From assembly GCF_000715505.1 (NCBI RefSeq), contig NZ_JHEH01000005.1, positions 182,386 to 246,385 of the forward strand: DNA of 64,000 nucleotides. The letters are read 5' to 3'. The position numbers and the translations under genes are program-made. The notes under the pieces were generated by a model. That model was not told the origin of the DNA. It ran no database searches and worked only from the letters and a program-made list of their open reading frames with translations. This document shows, one piece after another, positions 9,355 through 17,984 of this stretch. Each line of letters opens with the position of its first letter. Within the stretch, counting starts at the first letter, position 1. This DNA comes from Thioclava dalianensis (GTDB lineage Bacteria; Pseudomonadota; Alphaproteobacteria; Rhodobacterales; Rhodobacteraceae).

Positions 9355-10197
9355 CTACAGAGCCACGCCGTGCCGCCCCGCGAGATCGGTGAAGAACTGC
9401 CACGCGACCCGGCCAGAGCGCGCCCCGCGCGTCGCCTGCCATTCGATCGCCTCGGCGCGCAACTGCTCGGGCGCGACAGAGACCCCATAGGCCTCGCAAT
9501 AGCCCTTGATCATCGCAAGATAGGCATCCTGACCGCAGGCGTGGAAGCCCAGCCAAAGCCCGAACCGATCCGAGAGCGAGACTTTCTCTTCGACCGCCTC
9601 AGAGGGGTTGATCGCCGTCGAGCGCTCATTCTCGATCATGTCGCGCGGCATCAGGTGACGGCGGTTCGAGGTGGCATAGAGGATCACGTTGTCGGGCCGC
9701 CCCTCGATCCCGCCATCCAGCACCGCCTTGAGCGATTTGTAATGCTGATCGTCATTCGAAAAGCTCAGATCGTCGCAAAACAGGATGAACCGCATTCCCG
9801 GGGCCGCGCGCAGATGCGCCAAAAGCCGGCCGACCGAGGGCAGATCCTCGCGGGCCAGCTCCACCAGCTTGAGCGGCAGGCCCTCAGCAACCGCGGCCGC
9901 ATGGGCCGCCTTCACCAGCGAGGATTTCCCCATGCCGCGCGCGCCCCAAAGCAGCGCGTTATTCGCAGCCGCTCCGCGCGCGAATTGCAGCGTGTTGGCC
10001 AGCAGCGTGTCGCGCGCCCGGTCAATGCCATGCAGCAGCCCCAGATCGACGCGCGACACCCGCGCCACGGGCTCCAAACGGTCGGGCGCGGTGTGCCAGA
10101 TATAGGCCTCGGCGCTTGTGAAATCGGGCGCAGGCTGGGGGGCGGGTGCGAGGCGCTCAAGCGCCTCGGCGATCCGGGTCAATGTCGTGTCGTTCAC
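9355..10197 (-). CDS. DUF815-type P-loop ATPase
   Basis: 280 aa. The Walker A motif GARGMGKS is at residues 85-92; a Walker B-like [10 protein letters not shown] follows near residue 140, then ATSNRRHL in the sensor-1 position. This is the AAA-fold DUF815 family, annotated as ATP-binding protein with no fixed role. Its start overlaps the tatC stop by 4 nt (ATGA), so it is translationally coupled to the Tat operon. The coupling does not by itself prove a role in Tat export. Confidence 0.85.
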   Translation of the reverse strand: MNDTTLTRIAEALERLAPAPQPAPDFTSAEAYIWHTAPDRLEPVARVSRVDLGLLHGIDRARDTLLANTLQFARGAAANNALLWGARGMGKSSLVKAAHAAAVAEGLPLKLVELAREDLPSVGRLLAHLRAAPGMRFILFCDDLSFSNDDQHYKSLKAVLDGGIEGRPDNVILYATSNRRHLMPRDMIENERSTAINPSEAVEEKVSLSDRFGLWLGFHACGQDAYLAMIKGYCEAYGVSVAPEQLRAEAIEWQATRGARSGRVAWQFFTDLAGRHGVAL

Positions 10198-11063
10198 AGC
10201 CGTCCCTCGTCTTCGCCTTCGCCCTCATCCTCGTCATCGAGGTCGATCCAAGTGCCCTCGGCGCGCATCCGGGCCTCGCGGGTCTTCTCGATCCGTTTCA
10301 CCAGCTGGATCGAAATCTCATAAAGACCATAGACCACGGTGAACAGGATGACCTGACTGATCACATCGGGCGGAGTCGCAATGGCAGCCACGATCAGGAT
10401 CGCCACGACCGCATATTTGCGCATCGCCCCCAGCCCCTGCGACGAGACCAGCCCTGCCTTACCCATCAGCGACAGAAGAACCGGAAGCTGGAAGCAGATC
10501 CCGAAAGCCATCACGAATTTGATGGTGAGCGAGAGATACTCCTGCACCGAGCCCTGAAACCCGATCGAGGCCATCTCGTTATGGCCCGTATGCGCCCCGA
10601 TCTCACCTTGCTGGAAGCCAAGGAAGAAATTGAAGGCCAGCGGCAGGATCACGTAATAAGCAAAGGCCGCGCCCAGGAAGAACATGACCGGCGAGGCGAT
10701 CAGGAACGGCAGAAAGGCCGATTTCTCATTCTTGTAGAGCCCCGGCGCCACGAAGCGCCACATCTGGAACGCGATCACCGGGAAGGACAGTGCAAAGCCC
10801 CCGAGGAAGGAGATATTGATCGCGACGAAGAAGCCTTCTTGCAGCTTGATCAGATACAACCCGCAGGCCTCGCCCCGGCTCTCAAGCGCGGTACAGACCG
10901 GATGGGTCAGGAAATTGAAGATCGGGTTCCAGACCGCGTAGCACACAACCATCGCGGCGATGAACGCAGCAAGCGAGTAAAGGATGCGCGTGCGCAGTTC
11001 AGCGAGATGCTCGATCAGCGGCGCGGCGCTGCCTTCCATCTCCATCTCATCCTGATCGCTCAT
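10194..11063 (-). CDS. tatC: Twin-arginine translocase subunit TatC
   Basis: 289 aa. The conserved N terminus ([14 protein letters not shown]) and six predicted membrane segments identify TatC, the receptor that recognises twin-arginine signal peptides in the inner membrane together with TatB. The C terminus is an acidic tail ([14 protein letters not shown]), which is a lineage feature rather than part of the core. It overlaps tatB by 4 nt upstream and the ATPase gene by 4 nt downstream. A likely client in this window is the Rieske protein PetA, with its RRDFL N terminus. Confidence 0.97.
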   Translation of the reverse strand: MSDQDEMEMEGSAAPLIEHLAELRTRILYSLAAFIAAMVVCYAVWNPIFNFLTHPVCTALESRGEACGLYLIKLQEGFFVAINISFLGGFALSFPVIAFQMWRFVAPGLYKNEKSAFLPFLIASPVMFFLGAAFAYYVILPLAFNFFLGFQQGEIGAHTGHNEMASIGFQGSVQEYLSLTIKFVMAFGICFQLPVLLSLMGKAGLVSSQGLGAMRKYAVVAILIVAAIATPPDVISQVILFTVVYGLYEISIQLVKRIEKTREARMRAEGTWIDLDDEDEGEGEDEGRL

Positions 11064-11701
11064 GCTTGGTCCTTCTTGGGCGCGGCTTTCGCAGCCTTGG
11101 CCTTCTTGGCCGCCGGTTTCTTGGCCGTGGCAGATTTCGCGGCTGTCGTCTTAGCGGCTGCCGGTTTCGCTGCTGTTGTTTTACCCGTGGTCGATTTCGA
11201 CGCGGCTTTGGCAGCGGGTTTCTTGGCGGCAGGCTTCTTCGCCGCCGCAGGTTTACGCGCCGTGCCGGTCTTGGCGGCAGGCTTTGCAGCCGGGGCGGCG
11301 GTGTCCTTCGCAACGGATTCCGTCGCGGTCTCGGCCAGCGCGGATGCCGGTTTGGGCGGCGCGGCCTCCGGGTCCGGAACCAGCCCTGCGGTCTTGGACC
11401 GGGCGCTCGGCGCCTTGGGGTCCCATTTCTCGAAACTATCCGCGGCCCGCTCCAGCGCATCAAGACCGAGCGCCTTTTTCGAGGTCAACGATTTCAGATC
11501 GCGCACCGAGCCCGCGGCTTCATCGAGACCGCTATCCTTCGCCGCATCCTCCATCGCGGAGGAGAACTCGCGCGCCATGGATTTGGCCTTGGCGGTGAAC
11601 CGGCCAAGCTGATGAAACATCTTGGGCAGGTCTTTTGGCCCCACCACAATCAGCGCCACAACGCCGATCACAAGAAGCTCACTCCATCCGATATCGAACA
11701 T
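11060..11701 (-). CDS. tatB: Twin-arginine translocase subunit TatB
   Basis: 213 aa. The N-terminal transmembrane helix and hinge ([19 protein letters not shown], about residues 8-26) followed by an amphipathic helix mark TatB. From about residue 130 to the end the protein is almost only Ala, Lys, Pro and Thr in [12 protein letters not shown] runs, which resembles a histone H1 tail and is longer than in most TatB proteins. TatB works with TatC in substrate recognition. The gene lies between tatA (69-nt gap) and tatC (4-nt overlap). Confidence 0.93.
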   Translation of the reverse strand: MFDIGWSELLVIGVVALIVVGPKDLPKMFHQLGRFTAKAKSMAREFSSAMEDAAKDSGLDEAAGSVRDLKSLTSKKALGLDALERAADSFEKWDPKAPSARSKTAGLVPDPEAAPPKPASALAETATESVAKDTAAPAAKPAAKTGTARKPAAAKKPAAKKPAAKAASKSTTGKTTAAKPAAAKTTAAKSATAKKPAAKKAKAAKAAPKKDQA

Positions 11702-11770
11702 GCGAATTCAGGCCCTCCGGCCACAGCTATCGAGAAAGCATCCCATCTGCGACGGGACGCACCTGCGGTC

Positions 11771-11995
11771 TCAGACCTTGTCTTTATCCGCTTTCGGCGT
11801 GACGTCACGAACCTGCGCATCGTCGTCATTCGAGGCGTTCTCGATCTCGTCGGTGCCGTCTTTCACGCCTTTCTTGAAGGACGTGATCCCCTTGCCGACT
11901 TCGCCCATCAGCGAGGAAATCTTGCCGCGCCCGAACAGCACCAGAACCACGACCGCGATCAGCAACAGGCCAGGAAGGCCGATATTGTTAAGCAT
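11771..11995 (-). CDS. tatA: Twin-arginine translocase subunit TatA
   Basis: 74 aa from the ATG at 11995 ([17 protein letters not shown]). One N-terminal membrane helix, the FGRGKI hinge and an amphipathic helix ([19 protein letters not shown]) are the TatA hallmarks, followed by a short acidic/charged tail. TatA oligomers form the transport path for folded proteins. First gene of tatABC-ATPase on the minus strand; a longer upstream frame has no family similarity and AGGGAGAAGAC just before this ATG supports the chosen start. Confidence 0.95.
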   Translation of the reverse strand: MLNNIGLPGLLLIAVVVLVLFGRGKISSLMGEVGKGITSFKKGVKDGTDEIENASNDDDAQVRDVTPKADKDKV

Positions 11996-12115
11996 TGTCT
12001 TCTCCCTCTGGCACGGGCCCGCCGCCCATACCCTACATTCAGGTTCATCATTTAGGCCCATGTTCTGCGCGATCCTAGACAAATTCGGCCCCCGCCACGG
12101 CCCAGGGCGCAGGTT

Positions 12116-12135
12116 ACTGACAGTTCATTGTCAGT
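12116..12135. promoter_or_regulatory. Palindromic operator before the HTH regulator gene
   Basis: ACTGACA, 6 nt, TGTCAGT forms a perfect 7-bp inverted repeat between tatA and the divergent HTH gene. A further half-site (AACTGTCAGGA) lies at 12168-12178, just before the gene's start codon. The same half-site core occurs at the unlinked YafY-type regulator near 51.1 kb. It is probably the autoregulatory operator of the HTH protein; tatA lies divergently and might also be affected. Confidence 0.55.
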
Positions 12136-12189
12136 TGCCCTCGAAGCAGCTAGGGTCAACCGACAACAAACTGTCAGGAGCTCCCCCCG

Positions 12190-12597
12190 ATGACCCGCGA
12201 CGAGCGGCTGCAACAGATCATCGCAATTCTGCGCGACGGAAAAATGCACCGCGCCCGTGACCTTGCCGCAGAGCTGGGCGTCTCCGAGCGCACGATCTGG
12301 CGCGATATGGCCGAGATCTCGGCCTATGGCGTGCCCGTCGAGGGAGAGCGAGGTGTGGGTTATATCCTCCGGCGCGCCGTGGCCTTGCCCGCGCTGGTGC
12401 TGACGCGCGAAGAGATGGCCGCGCTCGATCATCTTCTGGTGCTGGCCGAGCAGGTCAGCGATCCGCAAATCGCGGCGGGCGCTGCAAGCCTTGCCGCCAA
12501 GATCCGCATCGCCCTGCCCCCCGCCCAAAGCGCCGCGCCACCCGAGACAGCCGACGCGCCCGATCCGGGGCTGGCGGACGACCCGCCAAGAGGCTAG
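12190..12597 (+). CDS. Short DeoR/YafY-type HTH transcriptional regulator
   Basis: 135 aa. The N-terminal winged helix (about residues 1-62: ERLQQIIAILRDGKMHRARDLAAELGVSERTIWRDM) is the HTH_11 domain of YafY/DeoR-like regulators. After residue 62 there is a short helical segment and a Pro/Ala-rich end, but no WYL ligand-binding domain, so the protein is about half the length of a usual YafY protein. No frameshift is evident; the short form may be native. The ATG is preceded by CTGTCAGGAGCT, in which the ribosome site overlaps an operator half-site. Confidence 0.75.
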   Translation: MTRDERLQQIIAILRDGKMHRARDLAAELGVSERTIWRDMAEISAYGVPVEGERGVGYILRRAVALPALVLTREEMAALDHLLVLAEQVSDPQIAAGAASLAAKIRIALPPAQSAAPPETADAPDPGLADDPPRG

Positions 12598-12621
12598 GTT
12601 GCGAAAAACCCCGGAGGATCC

Positions 12622-13260
12622 GTGTCAGGCGCCGAATATATCACCGCTTTCGTGACCCTGTTCGTCATTGTCGACCCGATCGGGCTGACGCCGGTTTTCG
12701 TGGCGCTCACGCCGGGCTTCGATGCCCGCGCGCGCCTGCGCATCGCAATCCGCGCGATCGCGATCGGGGCGATCTTGCTGACACTGTTCGGGATCTTTGG
12801 CGACAATATCCTCGCCGGGATCGGGATCTCGATGCCCGCCTTCCGCATTGCGGGCGGTATCCTTCTGTTCCTGACCGCGCTCGACATGTTGTTCGAGCGG
12901 CGCACGAAGCGGCGCGAAAAGCAAGGCGAGGATTACGAGGACGAGCCCGAGCAAGACCCCTCCGTCTTCCCGCTGGCCACGCCCCTGATCGCAGGCCCCG
13001 GCGCAATGGCCACGATGATCCTGCTGGCCGGGCGCGATGGCGGCGATTGGGTCAATGTGCTCGCTGTGCTGCTGGTGATGGCGGCGGTGCTGGGCTGCGT
13101 GATGGTGATGTTCCTGCTGGCCTCACCGATCGAGCGCGCGCTGGGGCGCACCGGCACGATGGTGGTCACCCGACTGCTGGGGATGCTGCTGGCCGCTCTC
13201 GCGGTGCAGTTCATCCTCGACGGTCTGCGCGGTGCCGGATTGATGGGGCTGTCAGGATAG
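12622..13260 (+). CDS. MarC family integral membrane protein
   Basis: 212 aa, GTG start after CCGGAGG. Hydrophobic throughout with about six membrane segments and the family motifs FVIVDPIGLTPVFVALTP at the N terminus and PLATPLIAGPGAMATMILL in the middle. MarC/UPF0056 proteins have no proven transport substrate; the old link to multiple antibiotic resistance has not held up. A charged cytoplasmic loop (RTKRREKQGEDYEDEPEQD) splits the two halves. It follows the HTH gene by 24 nt and may be co-transcribed with it. Confidence 0.88.
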   Translation: MSGAEYITAFVTLFVIVDPIGLTPVFVALTPGFDARARLRIAIRAIAIGAILLTLFGIFGDNILAGIGISMPAFRIAGGILLFLTALDMLFERRTKRREKQGEDYEDEPEQDPSVFPLATPLIAGPGAMATMILLAGRDGGDWVNVLAVLLVMAAVLGCVMVMFLLASPIERALGRTGTMVVTRLLGMLLAALAVQFILDGLRGAGLMGLSG

Positions 13261-13329
13261 TCGCACCCTCTGGGAAACCCACTGCGACCTGCCTACATTC
13301 AAGATAGGTGCGGGGTGTCAGGGGATCCG

Positions 13330-13923
13330 ATGTTGGACACGATTTTTAGCGAGTATGGCGGGCGGTTGCTCTATCTGGGTCTGCTTTTGGTGGCGGTGGG
13401 CGGCTACGTCGTGCTCGAGCTGTTCCGCCGTCCCGGCAAGACCTTGCAGCATGCTGCCGTCTGGGGGCTGATCTTCATGGGGGTTCTGGCAGGCGCAGGC
13501 CTGTGGTCCGACATTCAGCGTCAGGTCACGGTGCCCGATCAGGCGGTCATGCGCGATGGGCGCATCGTGGTGGATCAGGCGCCCGACGGGCATTACTACC
13601 TGACCGCGCAGGTCAATGGCACGCCTGTGCGCTTCGTGGTCGATACCGGGGCGAGCCGGATCGTGTTGACCCAGCGCGCCGCGCAACGCGCAGGCATCGA
13701 CACCGAGGGGCTGGCCTATATCGGGCAGGCCTCGACCGCGAACGGGATCGTGGCCACGGCACCCATCCGCATCAAGAGCTTCGATCTCGGCCCGATCCAC
13801 GACCAGAACCTGCGCGCGGTGGTCAATCGCGGCGAGATGAGCACGTCGCTTCTGGGCATGACCTATCTGACGAAATTCGCTAAGGTCGAGTTTTCGCGCG
13901 GCCAGTTGGTGCTGGAGCGGTAG
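13330..13923 (+). CDS. Membrane-anchored retropepsin-like aspartic protease (TIGR02281 type)
   Basis: 197 aa from the ATG at 13330 (a GTG at 13315 is also possible). Two N-terminal membrane segments (about 12-30 and 42-58) are followed by a single clan AA aspartic protease domain with the catalytic triplet Asp105-Thr-Gly in FVVDTGASRIVL and the second hydrophobic-hydrophobic-Gly motif near the end (LLGMTYL). One DTG per chain means it must dimerise like retroviral proteases. The catalytic domain probably faces the periplasm. Substrate unknown. A CCTACATT element at 13292 lies at promoter distance. Confidence 0.85.
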   Translation: MLDTIFSEYGGRLLYLGLLLVAVGGYVVLELFRRPGKTLQHAAVWGLIFMGVLAGAGLWSDIQRQVTVPDQAVMRDGRIVVDQAPDGHYYLTAQVNGTPVRFVVDTGASRIVLTQRAAQRAGIDTEGLAYIGQASTANGIVATAPIRIKSFDLGPIHDQNLRAVVNRGEMSTSLLGMTYLTKFAKVEFSRGQLVLER

Positions 13924-13956
13924 CGGCCAAACCAAAGGCACGCGAGCCCTCGCCTT

Positions 13957-15336
13957 TCAGCAATTGGGCACGTTGACCGCCAGCCCGCCAAGGCTCGTTT
14001 CCTTGTAATGCTCATGCATGTCGCGGCCCGTCTGACGCATCGTCTCGATCGCGGAATCGAGGGGCACGAAATGCGTGCCATCGCCGCGCAGCGCAAGGCT
14101 CGCGGCCGAAATCGCCTTGATCGCGCCAAGCCCGTTGCGCTCGATACAGGGCACTTGCACCAGCCCTTTCACCGGATCGCAGGTCATGCCCAGATGATGC
14201 TCCAGCGCGATCTCGGCGGCGTTCTCGATCTGGGTCGGCGTGCCGCCCAGCACCGCCGCCATGCCCGCCGCCGCCATGGCCGCAGCCGAACCGACCTCGG
14301 CCTGACAGCCGCATTCCGCCCCCGAGATCGAGGCGTTCGTCTTGATCAGCCCGCCCACCGCCGCAGCGGTCAGCAAGAAATCGGGGATCTGCGAACTACT
14401 CGCCTGAGGCACGTGGTCCAGCCAGTAGCGGATCACCGCCGGGATCACCCCCGCCGCGCCGTTGGTGGGCGCTGTCACCACCTGCCCCCCGGCTGCGTTT
14501 TCCTCATTCACCGCCATCGCATAGGCCGAGATCCAGTCATTGATCTGATGCGGCGGGGTGAGGTTTCGGCCCCAATCGGCGCGCAGGCTCTCATGGATCG
14601 CCTTCGCGCGCCGCTTGACGCGCAGCCCGCCGGGCAACTCGCCCTCGGCGGTCAGCCCGCGCTCAATGCAATCGCGCATCGTGGCCCAGATCTTGGCGAT
14701 CCCGGCCTCCAGCTCTTGCGCATCGCAAAAGCGCAGCTCGTTGCGCCGCTTCATCTGCGCAATGCTCAGCCCCGAGGCCTGCGCCATCGACAGCATCTCA
14801 TCGGCGGTGCGAAACGGGAACGGCACCGGCGAGGGCGCATCGCGGGCCGCGTCGTCCACGGCTTCCAGCTCGCTCTGCGTGCGCACGAAGCCACCACCGA
14901 TCGAGTAATAGGTTTCCTGAAACAGCACATCGCCCTGCCCGTCGAGCGCCGAGATCACCATGCCGTTGGCATGGCCCGATAAGGGCGGGCCATAGTCAAA
15001 GACCAGATCCGTTTCGGGATCGAACCCCATTGGCGACAGTCCCGGCGGGCAGAGCCGACCGTCGCGCGCATTGGCCGCCAAAGCGGCATCGGCGGTATCG
15101 CGGTCATAAGCCTCGGGCGTAAAGCCCGCGAGGCCCAGAATGCTTGCCCGATCCGTCGCATGACCCTTGCCGGTGAAGGCCAGCGAGCCGTGCAGCCGCA
15201 CCCGCAGCCTTTGGGCCGTAAACGGAGAGCGGCGCAGCGTGTCGAGAAAGCGCGCGCCCGCCACCATCGGCCCCATCGTATGCGAGGACGACGGCCCCAC
15301 TCCGATCTTGAACATATCGAACACGCTCAGAAACAT
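13957..15336 (-). CDS. sdaA: L-serine ammonia-lyase (iron-sulfur dependent)
   Basis: 459 aa, single-chain SdaA that deaminates L-serine to pyruvate and ammonia. The start at 15336 gives the conserved beginning [24 protein letters not shown]. The Cys residues binding the 4Fe-4S cluster are in [20 protein letters not shown] and QVPCIERN. The length equals that of the fused alpha/beta bacterial enzymes. It is convergent with the retropepsin gene (33-nt gap) and divergent from rpiA. No adjacent serine transporter or regulator is visible. Confidence 0.95.
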   Translation of the reverse strand: MFLSVFDMFKIGVGPSSSHTMGPMVAGARFLDTLRRSPFTAQRLRVRLHGSLAFTGKGHATDRASILGLAGFTPEAYDRDTADAALAANARDGRLCPPGLSPMGFDPETDLVFDYGPPLSGHANGMVISALDGQGDVLFQETYYSIGGGFVRTQSELEAVDDAARDAPSPVPFPFRTADEMLSMAQASGLSIAQMKRRNELRFCDAQELEAGIAKIWATMRDCIERGLTAEGELPGGLRVKRRAKAIHESLRADWGRNLTPPHQINDWISAYAMAVNEENAAGGQVVTAPTNGAAGVIPAVIRYWLDHVPQASSSQIPDFLLTAAAVGGLIKTNASISGAECGCQAEVGSAAAMAAAGMAAVLGGTPTQIENAAEIALEHHLGMTCDPVKGLVQVPCIERNGLGAIKAISAASLALRGDGTHFVPLDSAIETMRQTGRDMHEHYKETSLGGLAVNVPNC

Positions 15337-15655
15337 CACGGCCTGCCTTTCGTCCACATTCGCCTCACCCTGTCACGTCTATGCGCAAAGGCAAATGCCG
15401 GGAAGCGGCATCCCGCGCTGCAATCCGACATCGCCCGAAGCAAAATCTCCCCAAGGCGGTCTCTTGTGCCGGTAGGAGCCGCCCTCGCCCGCCCAAGCCG
15501 GCCCAAAGGACCCTAGGGCACCGTGGCAGATTTGCCCGAATGCCCGTATTTCAGGGGCTATCACGCCCCCCTCTGGGGCGATTCACACTCGCTTGCGAGG
15601 GCTCGATTGCCTATAAGCGGCCTCAGATATGTCCAACGCTGCCTGGAGTCCCCCG
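15337..15655. other. Divergent intergenic region sdaA/rpiA, no gene seen
   Basis: The 319-nt gap must contain the promoters of sdaA and rpiA. I see one hairpin (CGCCCC, 5-nt loop, GGGGCG, 15564-15580) and a weak GGCGG/CCGCC repeat (15455-15483), neither with a T run. No recognised riboswitch, tRNA or conserved small ORF was found; an in-frame ATG at 15629 could lengthen RpiA by nine residues. Confidence 0.5.
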
Positions 15656-16441
15656 ATGCCTGCCGACCTCTCGCCCATCGACAAGGCGAAATTCGCCGCC
15701 GCCCACCGTGCCGTCGCCCTGATCGAAGACGGCATGCGCGTCGGGCTTGGAACCGGCTCGACCGCCGCATGGATGGTGCGCTGTCTGGGCGAGCGGGTGC
15801 GCGAGGAAGGGCTGAAGCTGCAAGGCGTCCCGACCTCGACGCGCACCGCCGATCTGGCCCGGCAGGTTGGCATCGAGGTGGTCTCGCTCGACGAGGCGAA
15901 ATGGCTTGATATCACGATTGACGGCGCCGATGAATTCGATCCCGAGCTGAACCTGATCAAGGGCGGTGGCGGCGCGCTGCTGCAAGAAAAGATCGTGGCG
16001 ACCGCAAGCGACCAGATGGTCGTGATCACCGATGCCTCCAAGGAAGTGAACCATCTGGGCGGCTTCCCCCTGCCCGTCGAGGTGATCCCCTTCGGCTGGC
16101 AGACCTCGCGCGCGCTGATCGAGGAATTGCTGGAATCGATGGATGTGCTGGGCCGGCAGACGACGCTGCGGCTCAACGGCTCGCAGCCCTATGTCACCGA
16201 TGAGGGCAATTACATCGTCGATCTGCATCTCAACCGGATCGGCAATGCTCGCCAACTCGCACTGGTGCTCAACCAGATCCCAGGCGTGGTCGAGAATGGC
16301 CTCTTCATCGATATCTGCGACAAGGTCATCATCGGCGGCGCCGATGGCAAAGTACAGGTCCGCGATATCAACGAGGGCTCGGTATCCGAAGAACAGGTCA
16401 CCTTCGCCGAGGATGACAATATCTTCGCCGACCTCGACTAA
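15656..16441 (+). CDS. rpiA: Ribose-5-phosphate isomerase A
   Basis: 261 aa. Interconverts ribose-5-phosphate and ribulose-5-phosphate in the pentose phosphate pathway. Motifs GLGTGSTAAWMV (phosphate binding), DGADEFDPELNLIKGGGGALLQEKI (active site with Asp, Glu and Lys) and the C-terminal VENGLFIDICDKVIIGG are all present. The ATG at 15656 follows TGGAGT at normal spacing; an upstream ATG at 15629 is in frame but has no ribosome site. The gene stands alone, followed by a run of nine C residues at 16442-16450. Confidence 0.95.
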   Translation: MPADLSPIDKAKFAAAHRAVALIEDGMRVGLGTGSTAAWMVRCLGERVREEGLKLQGVPTSTRTADLARQVGIEVVSLDEAKWLDITIDGADEFDPELNLIKGGGGALLQEKIVATASDQMVVITDASKEVNHLGGFPLPVEVIPFGWQTSRALIEELLESMDVLGRQTTLRLNGSQPYVTDEGNYIVDLHLNRIGNARQLALVLNQIPGVVENGLFIDICDKVIIGGADGKVQVRDINEGSVSEEQVTFAEDDNIFADLD

Positions 16442-16573
16442 CCCCCCCCCGCGAAACGGGCCGCTTACTTCCGGGGACATCGCACGTGCCCCCGCGACAC
16501 GGCCCCGCGCCTTGCCCCCGTGGCGATGGGCAGCTAAGCCCTGTTGGCGCGGACCAAAAGAAGGACAGGGTTC

Positions 16574-17929
16574 ATGAACTTCGATTACGATCTTTTTGTC
16601 ATCGGCGGCGGCTCGGGTGGCGTGCGCGCGGCGCGCATCGCGGCCTCGGAACATGGCGCCAAGGTGGCTCTGGCCGAGGAATACCGCATGGGCGGCACCT
16701 GCGTGATCCGCGGCTGCGTCCCCAAAAAGCTGATGGTGTTCGCCTCCACGATGCCCGGAATGGTCGAAGAAGCGCGCGCCTATGGCTGGTCGGCCGATCA
16801 AGGCCAGTTCGACTGGACCGCTTTTCGCACCAAGCTCGACGCCGAGCTGGACCGGCTTGAGGCGATCTACCGGCGCGGCCAGACCAATGCGGGCGTGACG
16901 CTCTACGATCAGCGCGCAACGGTCAGCGGTGCGCATGAGGTGACGCTGGCGGATGGCTCCACTGTTTCGGCCAAACATATCCTCGTGGCCACCGGCGGAC
17001 GCCCCTTCGTGCCCGATTTCCCGGGCTGCGAGCATGTCCTGACTTCCAACGACATCTTCAAGCTCGACGCGCTGCCCAAGCGTATCCTGATCGTCGGCGG
17101 CGGCTATATCGCCTGTGAATTCGCCTGCATCCTCAATGGATTGGGCGTTAAGGTCACGCAATATAACCGCTCCCCCCTGCTGCGTGAATTCGACACTGAG
17201 GCGCGCGATCTGATCGTCGATCAGATGCAGGCGGGCGGCATCGAGATCCACACTCACACCGTGATCACCGAAATCAAGAAGACCGAGGATGGCTTACAGG
17301 TCACCTGCGGCGAGGGTCGTGAAGAGGTCTTTGATACGGTGGTCTATGCCACGGGCCGCACGCCCTATACCGAGGGTCTTGGCCTTGAGCAGGCGGGGGT
17401 CTCGCTGGGTGAGCGCGGCGAAGTCTTGGTGGACGAATGGTCGCAAACCAACATCCCCTCGATCTATGCCGTGGGCGATGTGACAAACCGCGTCAACCTT
17501 ACGCCGGTCGCGATCCGCGAGGGGCATGCCTTTGCCGACACCGTCTTTGGGGGCATGGCGCGCCAGATGGATCACGAGCTGATCGCCTCTGCGGTCTTCA
17601 CCCAGCCGGAATTCGGCACCTGCGGCATCACCGAGGCCCAAGCCGAAGAGCGCGGCCAGACGGAGATCTACGTTTCGAGCTTCAAGCCGATGCGCTCGGC
17701 CTTTGCGGGTGCGGATGCGCGCGTGCTGATGAAGCTCATCGTGTGTCGCGACAGCCGTGCGGTCTTGGGCTGTCATATCGTCGCACCCGACGCGGGCGAG
17801 ATGATCCAGATGGTTGCGATCGCCATGAAGATGGGCGCCACAAAGGAACAGTTTGACGCGACTTGCGCAGTTCATCCGACAATGGCGGAAGAGCTGGTAA
17901 CCATGCGTAAGCCTGCAAGACAATATTGA
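16574..17929 (+). CDS. gor: Glutathione-disulfide reductase
   Basis: 451 aa from the ATG at 16574 (MNFDYDLFVIGGGSGGVRAAR). The FAD-binding GxGxxG, the redox-active pair Cys43/Cys48 in GGTCVIRGCVPKKL, the NAD(P)H-binding GGGYIACEFA and the C-terminal catalytic His in HPTMAEELV define a glutathione reductase rather than a lipoamide dehydrogenase. It keeps glutathione reduced using NADPH in the cytoplasm. The gene is downstream of rpiA, and the hflK operon begins 55 nt after its stop. Glutathione users elsewhere in the window are two GST genes. Confidence 0.94.
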   Translation: MNFDYDLFVIGGGSGGVRAARIAASEHGAKVALAEEYRMGGTCVIRGCVPKKLMVFASTMPGMVEEARAYGWSADQGQFDWTAFRTKLDAELDRLEAIYRRGQTNAGVTLYDQRATVSGAHEVTLADGSTVSAKHILVATGGRPFVPDFPGCEHVLTSNDIFKLDALPKRILIVGGGYIACEFACILNGLGVKVTQYNRSPLLREFDTEARDLIVDQMQAGGIEIHTHTVITEIKKTEDGLQVTCGEGREEVFDTVVYATGRTPYTEGLGLEQAGVSLGERGEVLVDEWSQTNIPSIYAVGDVTNRVNLTPVAIREGHAFADTVFGGMARQMDHELIASAVFTQPEFGTCGITEAQAEERGQTEIYVSSFKPMRSAFAGADARVLMKLIVCRDSRAVLGCHIVAPDAGEMIQMVAIAMKMGATKEQFDATCAVHPTMAEELVTMRKPARQY

Positions 17930-17984
17930 ATTCACGCGCGGAATGCCCAAGTGTTCCCAGAGATAACGGAAAGGTGAGGACCAC

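Noticed and set aside
6753..9392. Plus-strand 879-codon open frame opposite the puu-like genes
   Set aside because: High GC keeps the antisense frame open; three well-recognised enzymes lie on the other strand.
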